DNA of 64,000 nucleotides, from NCBI RefSeq assembly GCF_011516645.4, contig NZ_CP088285.1, positions 3,738,501 through 3,802,500 on the forward strand, in the 5' to 3' direction. The notes beneath the pieces are model-generated. The model was given only the letters and a program-made list of their open reading frames with translations, was not told the DNA's origin and did no database searches. Origin of the DNA: Bradyrhizobium septentrionale (GTDB lineage: Bacteria; Pseudomonadota; Alphaproteobacteria; Rhizobiales; Xanthobacteraceae). Positions 27,192 to 37,574 of this stretch are shown piece by piece (positions within the stretch are counted from its first letter, which is position 1; each line of letters starts with the position of its first letter). Made by a program: the position numbers and the translations under genes.

Positions 27192-27701
27192 ATGCGCGTC
27201 TCTCGCAGCACACTGACGGTCGCGGCCGGGCTGGTGCTGGCACTCGTGGTGCCGTTCGCCGCGACATTGCTGCTCACCGGATCGGTCGCGGCGGTCTCGA
27301 AGCCCGAGCCCACAAGGCAGGCCGTGCAGCCGCGCATGCATCGGCTGGTGCTGCCGATCAATTCCGACGATCCGACCACGATGCGGGCGCTGATCTCGAC
27401 CGCGCTCAACCTCCCGAAATATTATCAGGAGCGCAACGAGCCGTTCGAGATCGAAATCGTCGCCTACAATGCCGGCGTCCACATGCTGCGTGTCGACACC
27501 TCGCCGGTGAAGGATCTGCTGCGGGTGGTGCGGGGGCTCACGCCCGGCATCCGCTTCGTGGTCTGCGAAGCCACCAAGCTCGGCATGGAGCGCGCCGAGG
27601 GCCATCCGGTCATCCTGCTCGATAATGTCGATCTGGTGCCGAACGGCCCCGGGCGCATCATCGAATTGCAGGAAGCCGGCTGGTCCTACATCCGGTCGTG
27701 A
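27192..27701 (+). CDS. Exported DsrE-like protein
   Basis: The 169-residue protein starts with a signal peptide or anchor (RSTLTVAAGLVLALVVPFAATLLLTG). A DsrE-like domain follows: HRLVLPINSDDPTTMRALISTALNLPKYY, FEIEIVAYNAGVHMLR and GIRFVVCEATKLGME, seen in pieces. The only cysteine, Cys125, sits at the position used by DsrE/TusD-like sulfurtransferases to carry sulfur. Cytoplasmic relatives relay persulfide, and an exported copy implies the same chemistry or heme/thiol handling outside. It lies between the DoxX and TlpA genes in one operon. Confidence 0.8.
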   Translation: MRVSRSTLTVAAGLVLALVVPFAATLLLTGSVAAVSKPEPTRQAVQPRMHRLVLPINSDDPTTMRALISTALNLPKYYQERNEPFEIEIVAYNAGVHMLRVDTSPVKDLLRVVRGLTPGIRFVVCEATKLGMERAEGHPVILLDNVDLVPNGPGRIIELQEAGWSYIRS

Positions 27702-27736
27702 GCGATGCGGCAATCAAGCCAGGCGGAGAACCCATC

Positions 27737-28339
27737 ATGACATCAGTTCGCGCGCCAACCCGCCGCGCCATCGTCGCCGGCATGATTGGCGCCGGCGCCT
27801 CGCTTGCGATGCCGGCAGCACCGGTGCGCGCGGCGTCGGGACCGCCGCCATTCGGCACCATCCGGCATCAGTTCACGCAGGTTCAAGGCGCCCGCCCGGT
27901 GCCGCCGGTCGCGATTCCCGCGCTCGCCGGCGGCGCGCTCGATCTCACCTCGTTCAAAGGCAAGCTGGTGCTGGTGAACTTCTGGGCCACATGGTGCGCG
28001 GCGTGCCGGACCGAGTTGCCGATGCTGGACCGGCTCGCCGCCAGCGGCCGCAATGATCTTGCAGTCGTCGCGATCAGCACCGATCGCAACCGCGCGCTGG
28101 TGCCGCCCTACGTCAAGCAGTTCAAGCTGCGCCGCCTCGCGATCGGCTTCGATCCCGGCGGCCTCGTCTCGCGCGTCGATGCCGCCGAACTCGACACGCC
28201 ATTCGCGCTCTACGGCATGCCGATCTCTTTCCTGATCGGCGTCAGCGGACAGGTCGAGGGTTATATGACGGGAGAGGCGGACTGGCTGTCCGCGGAGGCG
28301 GGGCAGTTGTTTGATTATTATGCGGGCGGTGCCCGGTAA
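27737..28339 (+). CDS. TlpA-like exported thioredoxin-fold protein
   Basis: From the ATG at 27737, with AGGCGGAG upstream, the protein has 200 residues; a GTG at 27698 overlapping the previous stop (GTGA) would add 13. The N-terminus has a twin-arginine-like stretch (PTRRAIVAGMIGAG) and an AAA-type cleavage region. The redoxin domain includes LVLVNFWATWCAACRTELPML with the CxxC pair (WCAAC) and the cis-proline region LYGMPISFLIG. It would reduce or oxidise periplasmic thiols, plausibly those of the DsrE-like neighbour. It is the third gene of the DoxX cassette. Confidence 0.85.
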   Translation: MTSVRAPTRRAIVAGMIGAGASLAMPAAPVRAASGPPPFGTIRHQFTQVQGARPVPPVAIPALAGGALDLTSFKGKLVLVNFWATWCAACRTELPMLDRLAASGRNDLAVVAISTDRNRALVPPYVKQFKLRRLAIGFDPGGLVSRVDAAELDTPFALYGMPISFLIGVSGQVEGYMTGEADWLSAEAGQLFDYYAGGAR

Positions 28340-28345
28340 GCTCGG

Positions 28346-28873
28346 CTACGGCAGCTTGTCATATCCTTCCGACAACCCGTTCAGGCTGAGCGGAAAGCCG
28401 ATACCTTCCTCGGGCGTCTCGAAGATGATGAACGTCGCGGTCTTCGCGTTCTTCAACTGCCCGAGCAGTTTGTCGTCCATCACGACCTCAGCGACGCAGC
28501 CGTTAGGCAGGCAGCGGACAAATCCGGCGCGGCCGACGTCCTGGTTGTCGAGCTTGAGGCCGAGGCCGGACGGCAGTAGCACGCCGAGCGGGGCGACCAC
28601 GCGCATCAGGCGGCTCTTCTGGTCGGCGGTCTTGAGCACGATCACGGTCAGGCCGGCGTTGGAGCGGTCTTCCGCTACCACGCTCTGGATCAGCGCGCAT
28701 TGCTCGGCCTGGGCGCCGGGCGGGGTGTCGCAGCGGATCTGCCAGTCGCCATGGACCGAGCGCACCGCGCCTTGCGCGTTCGCGGCCTGGGTCAGGCCGA
28801 GACTGAGGGCTAGAAACAGCAGTCCGCCAAGCCAGCCGGCCTTTCGTCCTGCCTGAATGTTCGAAGCGCCCAT
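28346..28873 (-). CDS. Invasion-associated locus B (IalB) family protein
   Basis: From the ATG at 28871-28873 the protein has 175 residues with a signal peptide (WLGGLLFLALSLGLTQAANAQG). The IalB-type domain contains VHGDWQIRCDTPPGAQAEQCALIQSV and CLPNGCVAEVVMDDKLLGQLKNAKTATFIIF, with four cysteines for two disulfides. Members are periplasmic or surface proteins; in Bartonella one contributes to erythrocyte entry, but in rhizobia the role is unknown. A frame extending to 29125 lacks support. The gene is divergent from the oxidase operon and converges with the TlpA-like gene. Confidence 0.87.
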   Translation of the reverse strand: MGASNIQAGRKAGWLGGLLFLALSLGLTQAANAQGAVRSVHGDWQIRCDTPPGAQAEQCALIQSVVAEDRSNAGLTVIVLKTADQKSRLMRVVAPLGVLLPSGLGLKLDNQDVGRAGFVRCLPNGCVAEVVMDDKLLGQLKNAKTATFIIFETPEEGIGFPLSLNGLSEGYDKLP

Positions 28874-29357
28874 CCGGGTCGATCCTTTGATTGTTCGGTC
28901 GGTCCAGCCGTCGAGGCCGCCGGTAGCACGCATCAGTCGACTGATACCGCAATAGGGCGCCTTGAAGGCGATGTTGAAGCCATTCCCGCGCCGGATTGGG
29001 GCGGCCCGCAGCGAATCAGGTTCCTGTGGGCTGCCCTGCCTGTGCGTACATCCGGTAATCCCCCTGTCAACTGCGTGCCGCCATGTTTCGGCGACTTTTG
29101 CTTGATTCTGCGGGAAAAATCGCAAGCGGCAGGTTCATCGCAGGCGCATGGCTTTCGGCCCTACTACTGCATTGCGAGCGCCTGCGAATTATGGTTTGAG
29201 AGGCTGGATTTCGACGCGTTCTAGCGATCTGGCTCCCGTACCCACCTTGACTCAGAGACGGGTATGTCCGGAAGGCCATTAGTCAGGGCGGATCGTGCTG
29301 CATTTCCGGTCACGTGCCGGAGGTGTTTTGGGGAATTATCAAGGGAGCGCGAACGGC
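28874..29357. other. Promoter region between ialB-like gene and oxidase operon
   Basis: This 484-base divergent spacer has no credible ORF. It should contain the promoters of both transcription units. I could not fix a -35/-10 pair with confidence. Confidence 0.5.
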
Positions 29358-30197
29358 ATGAAGATGTCGATTGGCCGGTTGGGCAGGCAGTTGCTGGGTT
29401 TGGCGGTGGCGGGGTTGGCGTCAGTCGCCGCGGGATCGGCCTCCGCCGAGATGGGACAGCCGGCGCCGTGGGAGCACACGCTGCAGGAAGCCGCGACCCC
29501 GGTGATGGAGAACATCATCTGGTTCCACAATTTCCTTCTGGTGCTGATCACCGTGATCACGCTGTTCGTGCTGGCGCTGCTGATCATCGTGGTGGTCAAG
29601 TTCAACGCCAAGGCCAACCCGGTCCCCTCCCGGACCACGCACAACACCCTGATCGAAGTGGCCTGGACGCTGATCCCGGTCCTGATCCTGGTCGGCATCG
29701 CGGTGCCGTCGTTCCGCCTGCTGTTCCTGGAGCTCGACGTGCCGAAGCCGGACCTCACCGTGAAGGTCACCGGCAAGCAGTGGTACTGGTCGTACGCCTA
29801 CCCGGATAACGGCAAGTTCGAATTCGACTCGCTGCTCGACAAGGACAAGCAGCCCCGTCTGCTCGGCGTCGACAACGAGATGGTGGTCCCGGTCAACAAG
29901 GTGGTGCGGATCCAGACCACCGGCGCCGACGTGATCCACTCCTTCGCGGTGCCGGCCTTCGGCGTCAAGATCGACTCGGTCCCCGGCCGCCTCAACGAGA
30001 GCTGGTTCAAGGCGACCAAGACCGGTGTGTTCTATGGCCAGTGCTCGGAACTCTGCGGCAAGGACCATGCCTTCATGCCGATCGCGGTGCGGGTCGTCAG
30101 CGACCAGGAATTCGCGACCTGGGTTGAGGGGGCGAAGAAGAAGTTTGCGACCAACCCGGCGAATTCCTACGCCTCGGCTGGTCAGGCGGCGCAGTAA
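29358..30197 (+). CDS. ctaC: Cytochrome c oxidase subunit II
   Basis: The ATG at 29358, after AAGGGA, gives 279 residues with a signal peptide (cleavage near ASA-EM). Two membrane helices follow (FHNFLLVLITVITLFVLALL and TLIPVLILVGIAVPSF). The periplasmic CuA domain has ligands His194 (DVIHSFAVP), Cys229 and Cys233 (CSELCGKDH), His237 and Met240, and the aromatic electron-entry patch is QWYWSY. It accepts electrons from cytochrome c and passes them to subunit I of the aa3 oxidase. It starts the cta operon. Confidence 0.95.
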   Translation: MKMSIGRLGRQLLGLAVAGLASVAAGSASAEMGQPAPWEHTLQEAATPVMENIIWFHNFLLVLITVITLFVLALLIIVVVKFNAKANPVPSRTTHNTLIEVAWTLIPVLILVGIAVPSFRLLFLELDVPKPDLTVKVTGKQWYWSYAYPDNGKFEFDSLLDKDKQPRLLGVDNEMVVPVNKVVRIQTTGADVIHSFAVPAFGVKIDSVPGRLNESWFKATKTGVFYGQCSELCGKDHAFMPIAVRVVSDQEFATWVEGAKKKFATNPANSYASAGQAAQ

Positions 30198-30227
30198 GCC
30201 TCAAGGCTTACGGCGCTGGTGGAATAA

Positions 30228-31895
<1,668 letters not shown>

Positions 31896-31909
31896 ATCCA
31901 AAGACGGTG

Positions 31910-31940
31910 CGGCGCACTCAAGAGTGCGCCGTGCTCTTTA
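31910..31940 (+). terminator. Hairpin between ctaD and ctaB
   Basis: CGGCGCACTC and GAGTGCGCCG form a perfect 10-base stem around AA (31910-31931), followed by TGCTCTTTA. It sits in the 63-base gap inside the operon and may attenuate transcription or protect the ctaCD message. Confidence 0.65.
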
Positions 31941-31958
31941 TAGAAGCGGGACCTGATC

Positions 31959-32897
31959 TTGTCGGTTGTCGATCACAATGCCATCGAGTTGCCCCGGATC
32001 TCCGAGGCCGAAGTGGGCGATTACATCGCGCTGTTGAAGCCGCGCGTGATGTCGCTGGTGATCTTCACCGCGCTGGTCGGGCTGATGATCGCGCCTGTGC
32101 ATGTGCATCCGGTGCTGGCCTTCACCTCGATCCTGTGCATCGCGGTCGGCGCCGGCGCCTCCGGCGCGCTCAACATGGCCTATGAGAACGACGTCGACGC
32201 GTTGATGACGCGCACCGCCAACCGGCCGATCCCGCGCGGCCGCATCACCCCGACCGAGGCGGCCGCATTCGGCATCACGCTCGCCTTCTTCTCGGTGATG
32301 ACGCTCGGCATCCTGGTCAACTGGGTGGCGGGCGCGCTGCTCGCCTTCACCATCTTCTTCTATGCCGTGGTCTACACGATGTGGCTGAAGCGCTGGACCG
32401 CGCAGAACATCGTGATCGGCGGCGCCGCCGGCGCGCTGCCGCCGGTGGTGGCCTGGGCGGCCGCGACCGGCACGCTCTCGGTCGAGCCGATCCTGCTGTT
32501 CCTGATCATCTTCTTCTGGACCCCGCCGCATTTCTGGGCGCTGGCGCTGTTCCGCAGCGACGACTATGCGCGCGCCGGCATTCCGATGCTGCCGGTCGTC
32601 GCCGGTCCCGACGCGACCCGCCTGCAGATCCTGCTCTACACCATCGTGCTGGTCGCGGTGGCGCTGGCGCCGTGGCCGCTCGGCTATTTCGACGCGATCT
32701 ACGGCGTCACCTCGCTGGTCTTGGGCGCCGGCATGCTGTGGCTCGCCATCGAGGTCTATCGCCGCCGCGAGGGCGTTGCGGCCAACCGCGCCACCCGCCG
32801 GCTGTTCGCGTTCTCGATCCTTTATCTGTTCGCGCTGTTTGCCGTCCTCCTCGCCGAGGTCGTGGTCCGCGCGATTGCGCCTGTCTTGATCGGATAG
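31959..32897 (+). CDS. ctaB: Heme O synthase (protoheme IX farnesyltransferase)
   Basis: The 312-residue protein starts at a TTG (31959) preceded by AAGCGGGA; no ATG fits. It is a UbiA-type prenyltransferase with about nine helices and two Asp-rich loops: [19 protein letters not shown], and a second around [16 protein letters not shown]. It attaches a farnesyl group to heme b to make heme O, the precursor of heme A for subunit I. It follows ctaD in the operon. The weak TTG start may keep its level below the structural subunits. Confidence 0.94.
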   Translation: MSVVDHNAIELPRISEAEVGDYIALLKPRVMSLVIFTALVGLMIAPVHVHPVLAFTSILCIAVGAGASGALNMAYENDVDALMTRTANRPIPRGRITPTEAAAFGITLAFFSVMTLGILVNWVAGALLAFTIFFYAVVYTMWLKRWTAQNIVIGGAAGALPPVVAWAAATGTLSVEPILLFLIIFFWTPPHFWALALFRSDDYARAGIPMLPVVAGPDATRLQILLYTIVLVAVALAPWPLGYFDAIYGVTSLVLGAGMLWLAIEVYRRREGVAANRATRRLFAFSILYLFALFAVLLAEVVVRAIAPVLIG

Positions 32898-32915
32898 GGA
32901 ACGCCGGGGGGCGAG

Positions 32916-33101
32916 ATGGGGGCGCATGGGACATCAATGGACGAGAAACGCGAACCAGACGGAATCGTCCTCACCGAGGCGCAGCTCAGGAGCCGGCGCC
33001 AGCGCTCGATCGCCATTGCGCTCGCGCTCGGCGTCATGGTCCTGCTGTTCTTCGCGGTCACCATCGTCAAGGGGCCAGGCGTGCTGGTGCGGCCGCTGTG
33101 A
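32916..33101 (+). CDS. Small CoxF-like oxidase operon protein
   Basis: The 61-residue product (or 54 if started at the second ATG, 32937) has a charged N-terminus ([21 protein letters not shown]) and one helix ([20 protein letters not shown]). Size and position between ctaB and ctaG match the small CoxF-type protein of rhizobial oxidase operons. Its stop overlaps a possible GTG start of ctaG. No biochemical role is known. Confidence 0.75.
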   Translation: MGAHGTSMDEKREPDGIVLTEAQLRSRRQRSIAIALALGVMVLLFFAVTIVKGPGVLVRPL

Positions 33102-33106
33102 GTGAG

Positions 33107-33745
33107 ATGGCAAACCAGCCGACACCGGATGGCCCGCAGGGCGAGCGCGCCAAGGTCACGCGCCGCACGCTGTCGCGCGATGCAATGGTGGCGTCGATCT
33201 GCGGCTTCGTCGTGGTGCTGATGTTAGGGGCGTCCTACGCGGCGGTGCCGTTCTACAACTGGTTCTGCCGCACCACCGGCTTCAACGGCACCACCCAGGT
33301 CGCGACCTCGGCGCCTTCGGATGCGCCGCTCGAGCGCACCATCACCGTCAGTTTCGATTCCAACGTCGCACCGGGCCTGCCCTGGAAGTTCGAGCCGGAG
33401 CAGAACAATATCGACGTCAAGATCGGCCAGGTCGTCACTGTCTATTACACCGTGACCAACCAGTCGGCCCGCACCACCACGGCTCAGGCGTCCTACAACG
33501 TCGCGCCGCTGACGGTCGGCGCCTATTTCCAGAAGATCAACTGCTTCTGCTTCACGGAACAGACCTTGGCGCCCGGCGAAAAGCGCGAGATGGCCGTCGT
33601 ATTCTATGTCGATCCGGCGCTGGCCAAGGACAGCGAGAACGACACGCTGAAGACGATCACTTTGTCCTACACCTTCTTCCCCGTGCGCGACGCCGCGCCG
33701 AAGCCCGTGGCGGCGGGCGAGGCGGAGCAGCGCAAGGGCGGCTAG
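33107..33745 (+). CDS. ctaG: Cytochrome c oxidase assembly protein CtaG (Cox11)
   Basis: The 212-residue protein has a cytoplasmic N-terminus, one helix ([26 protein letters not shown]) and a periplasmic Ig-like domain with the copper motif [12 protein letters not shown]. Cox11 proteins insert copper into the CuB site of subunit I. An in-frame GTG at 33098 overlapping the previous stop would add three residues; I chose ATG 33107. It precedes ctaE. Confidence 0.93.
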   Translation: MANQPTPDGPQGERAKVTRRTLSRDAMVASICGFVVVLMLGASYAAVPFYNWFCRTTGFNGTTQVATSAPSDAPLERTITVSFDSNVAPGLPWKFEPEQNNIDVKIGQVVTVYYTVTNQSARTTTAQASYNVAPLTVGAYFQKINCFCFTEQTLAPGEKREMAVVFYVDPALAKDSENDTLKTITLSYTFFPVRDAAPKPVAAGEAEQRKGG

Positions 33746-33800
33746 TTCTGGAATTAAAGACTTAAGACGTGCCTCGCGGCACGCGAATGGAGAGACGGCA

Positions 33801-34697
33801 ATGGCTGAGGCGCAAGTCAAGCATCACGACTATCATCTCGTCGACCCGAGCCCGTGGCCGGTGGTCGGCTCGATCTCGGCCTTCATCATGGCGGTGGGCG
33901 CGATCGGCTGGATGCACCACATGTATTCGGCCGCCCCGATCGTGTTCGGGGTCGGCACCATCGGCGTGCTCTACACCATGGCGAGCTGGTGGGGCGACGT
34001 GATCAAGGAAGCCCAGTACAAGGGCGACCACACCCGCGTGGTGCAGATCAGCCATCGCTACGGCATGATCCTGTTCATCGCCTCCGAGGTGATGTTCTTT
34101 GTCGCCTGGTTCTGGGCCTTCTTCAATTCGGCTCTGTTCCCGGCCGATGCGGTGCACGCCACCCGCGACGCGGTGTTCGGCTGCGGCGCCGGCACGGCGA
34201 TGGGCGCTTGCTCCGTTCCCGGCACCTGGCCGCCGCACGGCATCGAGACCTTCGATCCCTGGCATCTGCCGCTGCTCAACACGCTGCTGCTGCTGACCTC
34301 CGGCACCACCGTCACCTGGGCGCACCATGCGCTGCTGGAGAACGACCGCCAGGGCCTCAAGCAGGGCCTGATCCTCACCGTGATCCTCGGCGCCCTTTTC
34401 ACCTGCGTGCAGGCCTATGAATACGCCCACGCGACGTTCTCGTTCGGCGGCAACGTCTACGGCTCGACCTTCTTCATGGCGACCGGGTTCCACGGCTTCC
34501 ACGTGCTGGTCGGCACCATCTTCCTGCTGGTCTGCCTGATCCGCGCCTATGCCGGTCACTTCACGCCGAAGCAGCACCTCGGCTTCGAGTTCGCCGCCTG
34601 GTACTGGCACTTCGTCGACGTGGTCTGGCTGTTCCTGTTCATCTGCATCTACGTCTGGGGCCGCGGCGCCGAGGCGATGGCCCACGGCGCGCACTAA
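33801..34697 (+). CDS. ctaE: Cytochrome c oxidase subunit III
   Basis: The 298-residue protein has seven helices with typical subunit III segments: [18 protein letters not shown] at the N-terminus, [44 protein letters not shown] and [17 protein letters not shown]. Subunit III stabilises proton uptake by subunit I. A GGAGAG site precedes the ATG. A strong terminator follows, so the two genes after it may be partly separate. Confidence 0.95.
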   Translation: MAEAQVKHHDYHLVDPSPWPVVGSISAFIMAVGAIGWMHHMYSAAPIVFGVGTIGVLYTMASWWGDVIKEAQYKGDHTRVVQISHRYGMILFIASEVMFFVAWFWAFFNSALFPADAVHATRDAVFGCGAGTAMGACSVPGTWPPHGIETFDPWHLPLLNTLLLLTSGTTVTWAHHALLENDRQGLKQGLILTVILGALFTCVQAYEYAHATFSFGGNVYGSTFFMATGFHGFHVLVGTIFLLVCLIRAYAGHFTPKQHLGFEFAAWYWHFVDVVWLFLFICIYVWGRGAEAMAHGAH

Positions 34698-34716
34698 TCA
34701 CAAGCCGACGTGCTAA

Positions 34717-34749
34717 GAGGGGGCGGCCGGATGGCCGCCCCCTTGCTTT
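34717..34749 (+). terminator. Terminator after ctaE
   Basis: GGGGGCGGCC and GGCCGCCCCC form a perfect 10-base stem around GGAT (34719-34742), followed by TTGCTTTT. It is the expected end of the main oxidase transcript. Confidence 0.8.
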
Positions 34750-34761
34750 TGAAGAGACCCG

Positions 34762-35148
34762 ATGACCGATACCCCGCCCACTGTGACCGAGAGCGCGCTG
34801 CGCGGCATCGCCTGCCGCTGCCCGCGCTGCGGCAAGGGCAAGCTCTATTCCGGCTTCCTGACGCTGGCGCCGCGCTGCCAGGCCTGCGGCCTCGACTTCG
34901 CCTTCATCGATGCCGGCGACGGGCCGGCAATCTTCGTCATCATGCTGGCCGGCGCCATCGTGGTCGCCGCGGCGCTGATCGTCGAGGTGAAGTACCAGCC
35001 GCCGTTCTGGGTCCATGCCGCGCTGTGGCTGCCGCTGATCGTGGTGACCACGATCCTGCCGCTCCGTTCCATGAAGGCGCTGCTGATCGCGCTGCAATTC
35101 CACCACAAGGCCGCCGAAGGCCAGTTGATCGAGCGCGACCCGAAATGA
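34762..35148 (+). CDS. DUF983 zinc-ribbon membrane protein
   Basis: The 128-residue protein begins with a four-cysteine zinc ribbon (CRCPRCGKGKLYSGF then CQACGLDF) followed by two helices (AIFVIMLAGAIVVAAALIV and WLPLIVVTTILPL). DUF983 genes sit next to oxidase subunit III in many alphaproteobacteria and are suspected assembly helpers. The stop overlaps the SURF1 start (ATGA), so the two are co-translated. Confidence 0.85.
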   Translation: MTDTPPTVTESALRGIACRCPRCGKGKLYSGFLTLAPRCQACGLDFAFIDAGDGPAIFVIMLAGAIVVAAALIVEVKYQPPFWVHAALWLPLIVVTTILPLRSMKALLIALQFHHKAAEGQLIERDPK

Positions 35149-35906
35149 ATGATACCACCACGCGCCGGCCGAGCGCGGCCGGCTTCGGCATTTTCACGTT
35201 GATCCTGATCGCGGTGTGCATCGCGCTTGGTGTCTGGCAATTGCAGCGCAGGGTCGAGAAGCATACGCTGATCGCAGCGCTCGACACGCGGCTCGCCGCC
35301 CCGACCGCGGCGCTGCCGCCGCCGTCGGCATGGTCGACGCTGAGCTCAGCGAAAGACGAATTCCGCCGCGTCACCTTGACCGCGACCTACGCGGAACAGC
35401 CGGATGCGATGGTGTTCAGCTCCGGCTCCGCGGTGCGCGACGACATCAGCGGACCCGGCACCTGGGCGTTCCTGCCGACAAAACTCACCAGCGGCGAGAC
35501 CGTCGTGGTCAACGCCGGCTTTGTCCAGAACACGATGCAGGACCGCGCCGTCGAGGATCGCGTCGCCGGCCGCCTGGTCACCGGCGCGCCGGTCGAACTC
35601 ACCGGCTATATCCGCTTTCCGGAGCCGCCGGGCCGGCTGACGCCCAAGGAAGATCCGTCGAAGCGGCTATGGTTCGTGCGCGATCACCGCGCGATGGCGC
35701 AAGCGCTCGGCTGGGGTGAGGTCGCGCCGTTCTACATCGACCTTGAGACGCCGGTGCCGGAGAGCGGCACGCCGAAGCCCGGGCCGCTCAAGGTGCGGCT
35801 CAAGGACGACCACATGCAATACGCCATCACCTGGTTCTCGCTCGCTGCCGCGGTCACGATCGCCTTCGGCCTGTGGTGGCGCGGCCAGCGGCGCAGGGCG
35901 GGTTGA
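35145..35906 (+). CDS. SURF1-family oxidase assembly protein
   Basis: The 253-residue protein has a helix near each end (FGIFTLILIAVCIALGVWQLQRR and YAITWFSLAAAVTIAFGLWW) flanking a periplasmic domain with GTWAFLPTK, VVVNAGFVQ and RLWFVRDHRAMA. SURF1 delivers heme A to subunit I. The start overlaps the DUF983 stop by four bases. Context with the cta genes is decisive. Confidence 0.92.
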   Translation: MNDTTTRRPSAAGFGIFTLILIAVCIALGVWQLQRRVEKHTLIAALDTRLAAPTAALPPPSAWSTLSSAKDEFRRVTLTATYAEQPDAMVFSSGSAVRDDISGPGTWAFLPTKLTSGETVVVNAGFVQNTMQDRAVEDRVAGRLVTGAPVELTGYIRFPEPPGRLTPKEDPSKRLWFVRDHRAMAQALGWGEVAPFYIDLETPVPESGTPKPGPLKVRLKDDHMQYAITWFSLAAAVTIAFGLWWRGQRRRAG

Positions 35907-35924
35907 GGGAAGGCGCCAACTGAG

Positions 35925-35953
35925 AGCGCGCCGCCGGAAGGGCGACGCGCTTT
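35925..35953. terminator. Hairpin between SURF1 and EmrB genes (convergent)
   Basis: AGCGCGCCGCC and GGGCGACGCGCT pair with one mismatch around GGAA, followed by TTT. The two flanking genes converge, so it may end both transcripts. Confidence 0.6.
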
Positions 35954-35978
35954 CGAAAATTACCTTTCGCGGCGATCC

Positions 35979-37574
35979 TCAATGGCCGGCATGAACGGGG
36001 CCGCCGAGCTTGACCTTGCGCAAGGTCAGCGCCAGCGGGATGGCCGAGAGCGAGATCAGCATCAGCACCCAGAACGCATCCATGTAGGACAGGAACGATG
36101 CCTGGGTCTGCACCTGCTGCCCGATCCACTGGATCGCCTGTTGGTGCGCTTGTGCCAGCGAATTGCCTTGGGCGACGAAGAAGTCGGTGACCTGGTGCAG
36201 CGTGTCCTGGTATTGCGGGCTCGACGGCGTCACCTGCTCGACCAGTCGGCTCTGGTGGAATTGCTGGCGATGCGTCAGCACGTTGGACACGATCGAGACG
36301 CCGATCGAGCCGCCGGTGTTGCGCGCCGCGTTGATCAGCGCGGAGGCCTGGTCGGTCTTGTCGGGCGGGATGCCATCATAGGACGCCGCCATGATCGGCA
36401 CGAAGATCAAGGGCAGGCCGACGCCGATCAGCATGCGCGAGCGCGCCATGAACCAGAAGCCGAGATCGCCATAGACGTTGGTCATGCTGTACATCGAGGC
36501 CGCGATCACCAGCGCGCCGAGCACGATCAGATATTTCGGCTGCACCTTGGCGGCGAGCCGGCCGACCACAAACATCATCGCCATGGTGACGAGGCCGCCG
36601 GGCGAGAGCACGAGGCCGGCCCAGGTCGCGGTGTAGCCGAAATCCTGCTGCACCAGCTGCGGCAAAAATTGCGTGGTCGCAAGCAGGATGGCGCCGGTCG
36701 CCAGCATCACCAGGAAGCAGGCGCCGAACTGCCGGGTCGCCACCATCCGCAGGTCGATCATCGGATTGCGCCGGGTCATCTCCCACGGGATCATCAGCAC
36801 GAATGCCGCGGCGCAGATCGCCGCTGATGTGACGATGAAGAGCGAGCCGAACCAGTCGTCCTCGAGTCCGCGGTCGAGCATCACTTCGAGCGCGCCGAGG
36901 AAGGTCGCGACCAGCGCGAAGCCGATGATATCGAAGCCGGCCTCCTGCCGTTGCGGCTCGGCCTTCTTTGCAGGCTCCTGCAGCACCGCCGCGATCAGGG
37001 CGGTCGCAAACGCGCCGACCGGCGCGTTGATCAGGAAGCACCAGTGCCAGGACAGATTGTCGGACAGCCAGCCGCCGAGCGTCGGCCCGACCACCGGCGC
37101 CACCACCACGGCGATGCCGAACACCGCAAACGCTTGCCCGCGCTTGGCCGGCGGAAACGCATCCGCGAGGATCGACTGCGCCACCGGCACCATGCCGCCG
37201 CCGCCGAGGCCTTGCAGGATGCGGAACAGCAGCAGCGCGTTCAGACTCGAGGCGAAGCCGCACAGGATCGAAGACACCGTGAAGATGCCGAGGCAGATCA
37301 GGAAGAACCGCTTGCGCCCCAGCATCCTGGCGAGAAAGCTGGACGCGGTCAGGATGATGGCGTTGGAGACCAGATAGGAGGTGACCACCCAGGAGGCCTC
37401 GTCCTCGCTCACCCCCATGCCGCCGGCGATGTAGGGCAGCGCGACGTTGGCGATGGTGGTGTCGAGCACCTCCATGAAGCTCGCGAGCGCAACCACGATG
37501 GCGATCAGCCACGGATTGACGCTGACCGCCGGAACCGGAATGCCTTTGGCGTCGATCACTGCGGCACTCATCAC
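35979..37574 (-). CDS. emrB: EmrB/QacA-type drug efflux permease (MFS, 14 helices)
   Basis: The 531-residue protein follows the DHA2 drug:proton antiporter plan. Motifs include LDTTIANVALPYIAGG in helix 1, WVVTSYLVSNAI, the loop FLARMLGRKRFF, and FQGLGGG-type ILQGLGGGGMVPVAQS with AVFGIAVVVAPVVGPTLGGWL (motif C). It works with an EmrA adaptor to move drugs across the envelope. The ATG overlaps the emrA stop (ATGA), so emrA then emrB form a coupled pair under a divergent TetR regulator. The substrates are not predictable. Confidence 0.92.
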   Translation of the reverse strand: MMSAAVIDAKGIPVPAVSVNPWLIAIVVALASFMEVLDTTIANVALPYIAGGMGVSEDEASWVVTSYLVSNAIILTASSFLARMLGRKRFFLICLGIFTVSSILCGFASSLNALLLFRILQGLGGGGMVPVAQSILADAFPPAKRGQAFAVFGIAVVVAPVVGPTLGGWLSDNLSWHWCFLINAPVGAFATALIAAVLQEPAKKAEPQRQEAGFDIIGFALVATFLGALEVMLDRGLEDDWFGSLFIVTSAAICAAAFVLMIPWEMTRRNPMIDLRMVATRQFGACFLVMLATGAILLATTQFLPQLVQQDFGYTATWAGLVLSPGGLVTMAMMFVVGRLAAKVQPKYLIVLGALVIAASMYSMTNVYGDLGFWFMARSRMLIGVGLPLIFVPIMAASYDGIPPDKTDQASALINAARNTGGSIGVSIVSNVLTHRQQFHQSRLVEQVTPSSPQYQDTLHQVTDFFVAQGNSLAQAHQQAIQWIGQQVQTQASFLSYMDAFWVLMLISLSAIPLALTLRKVKLGGPVHAGH

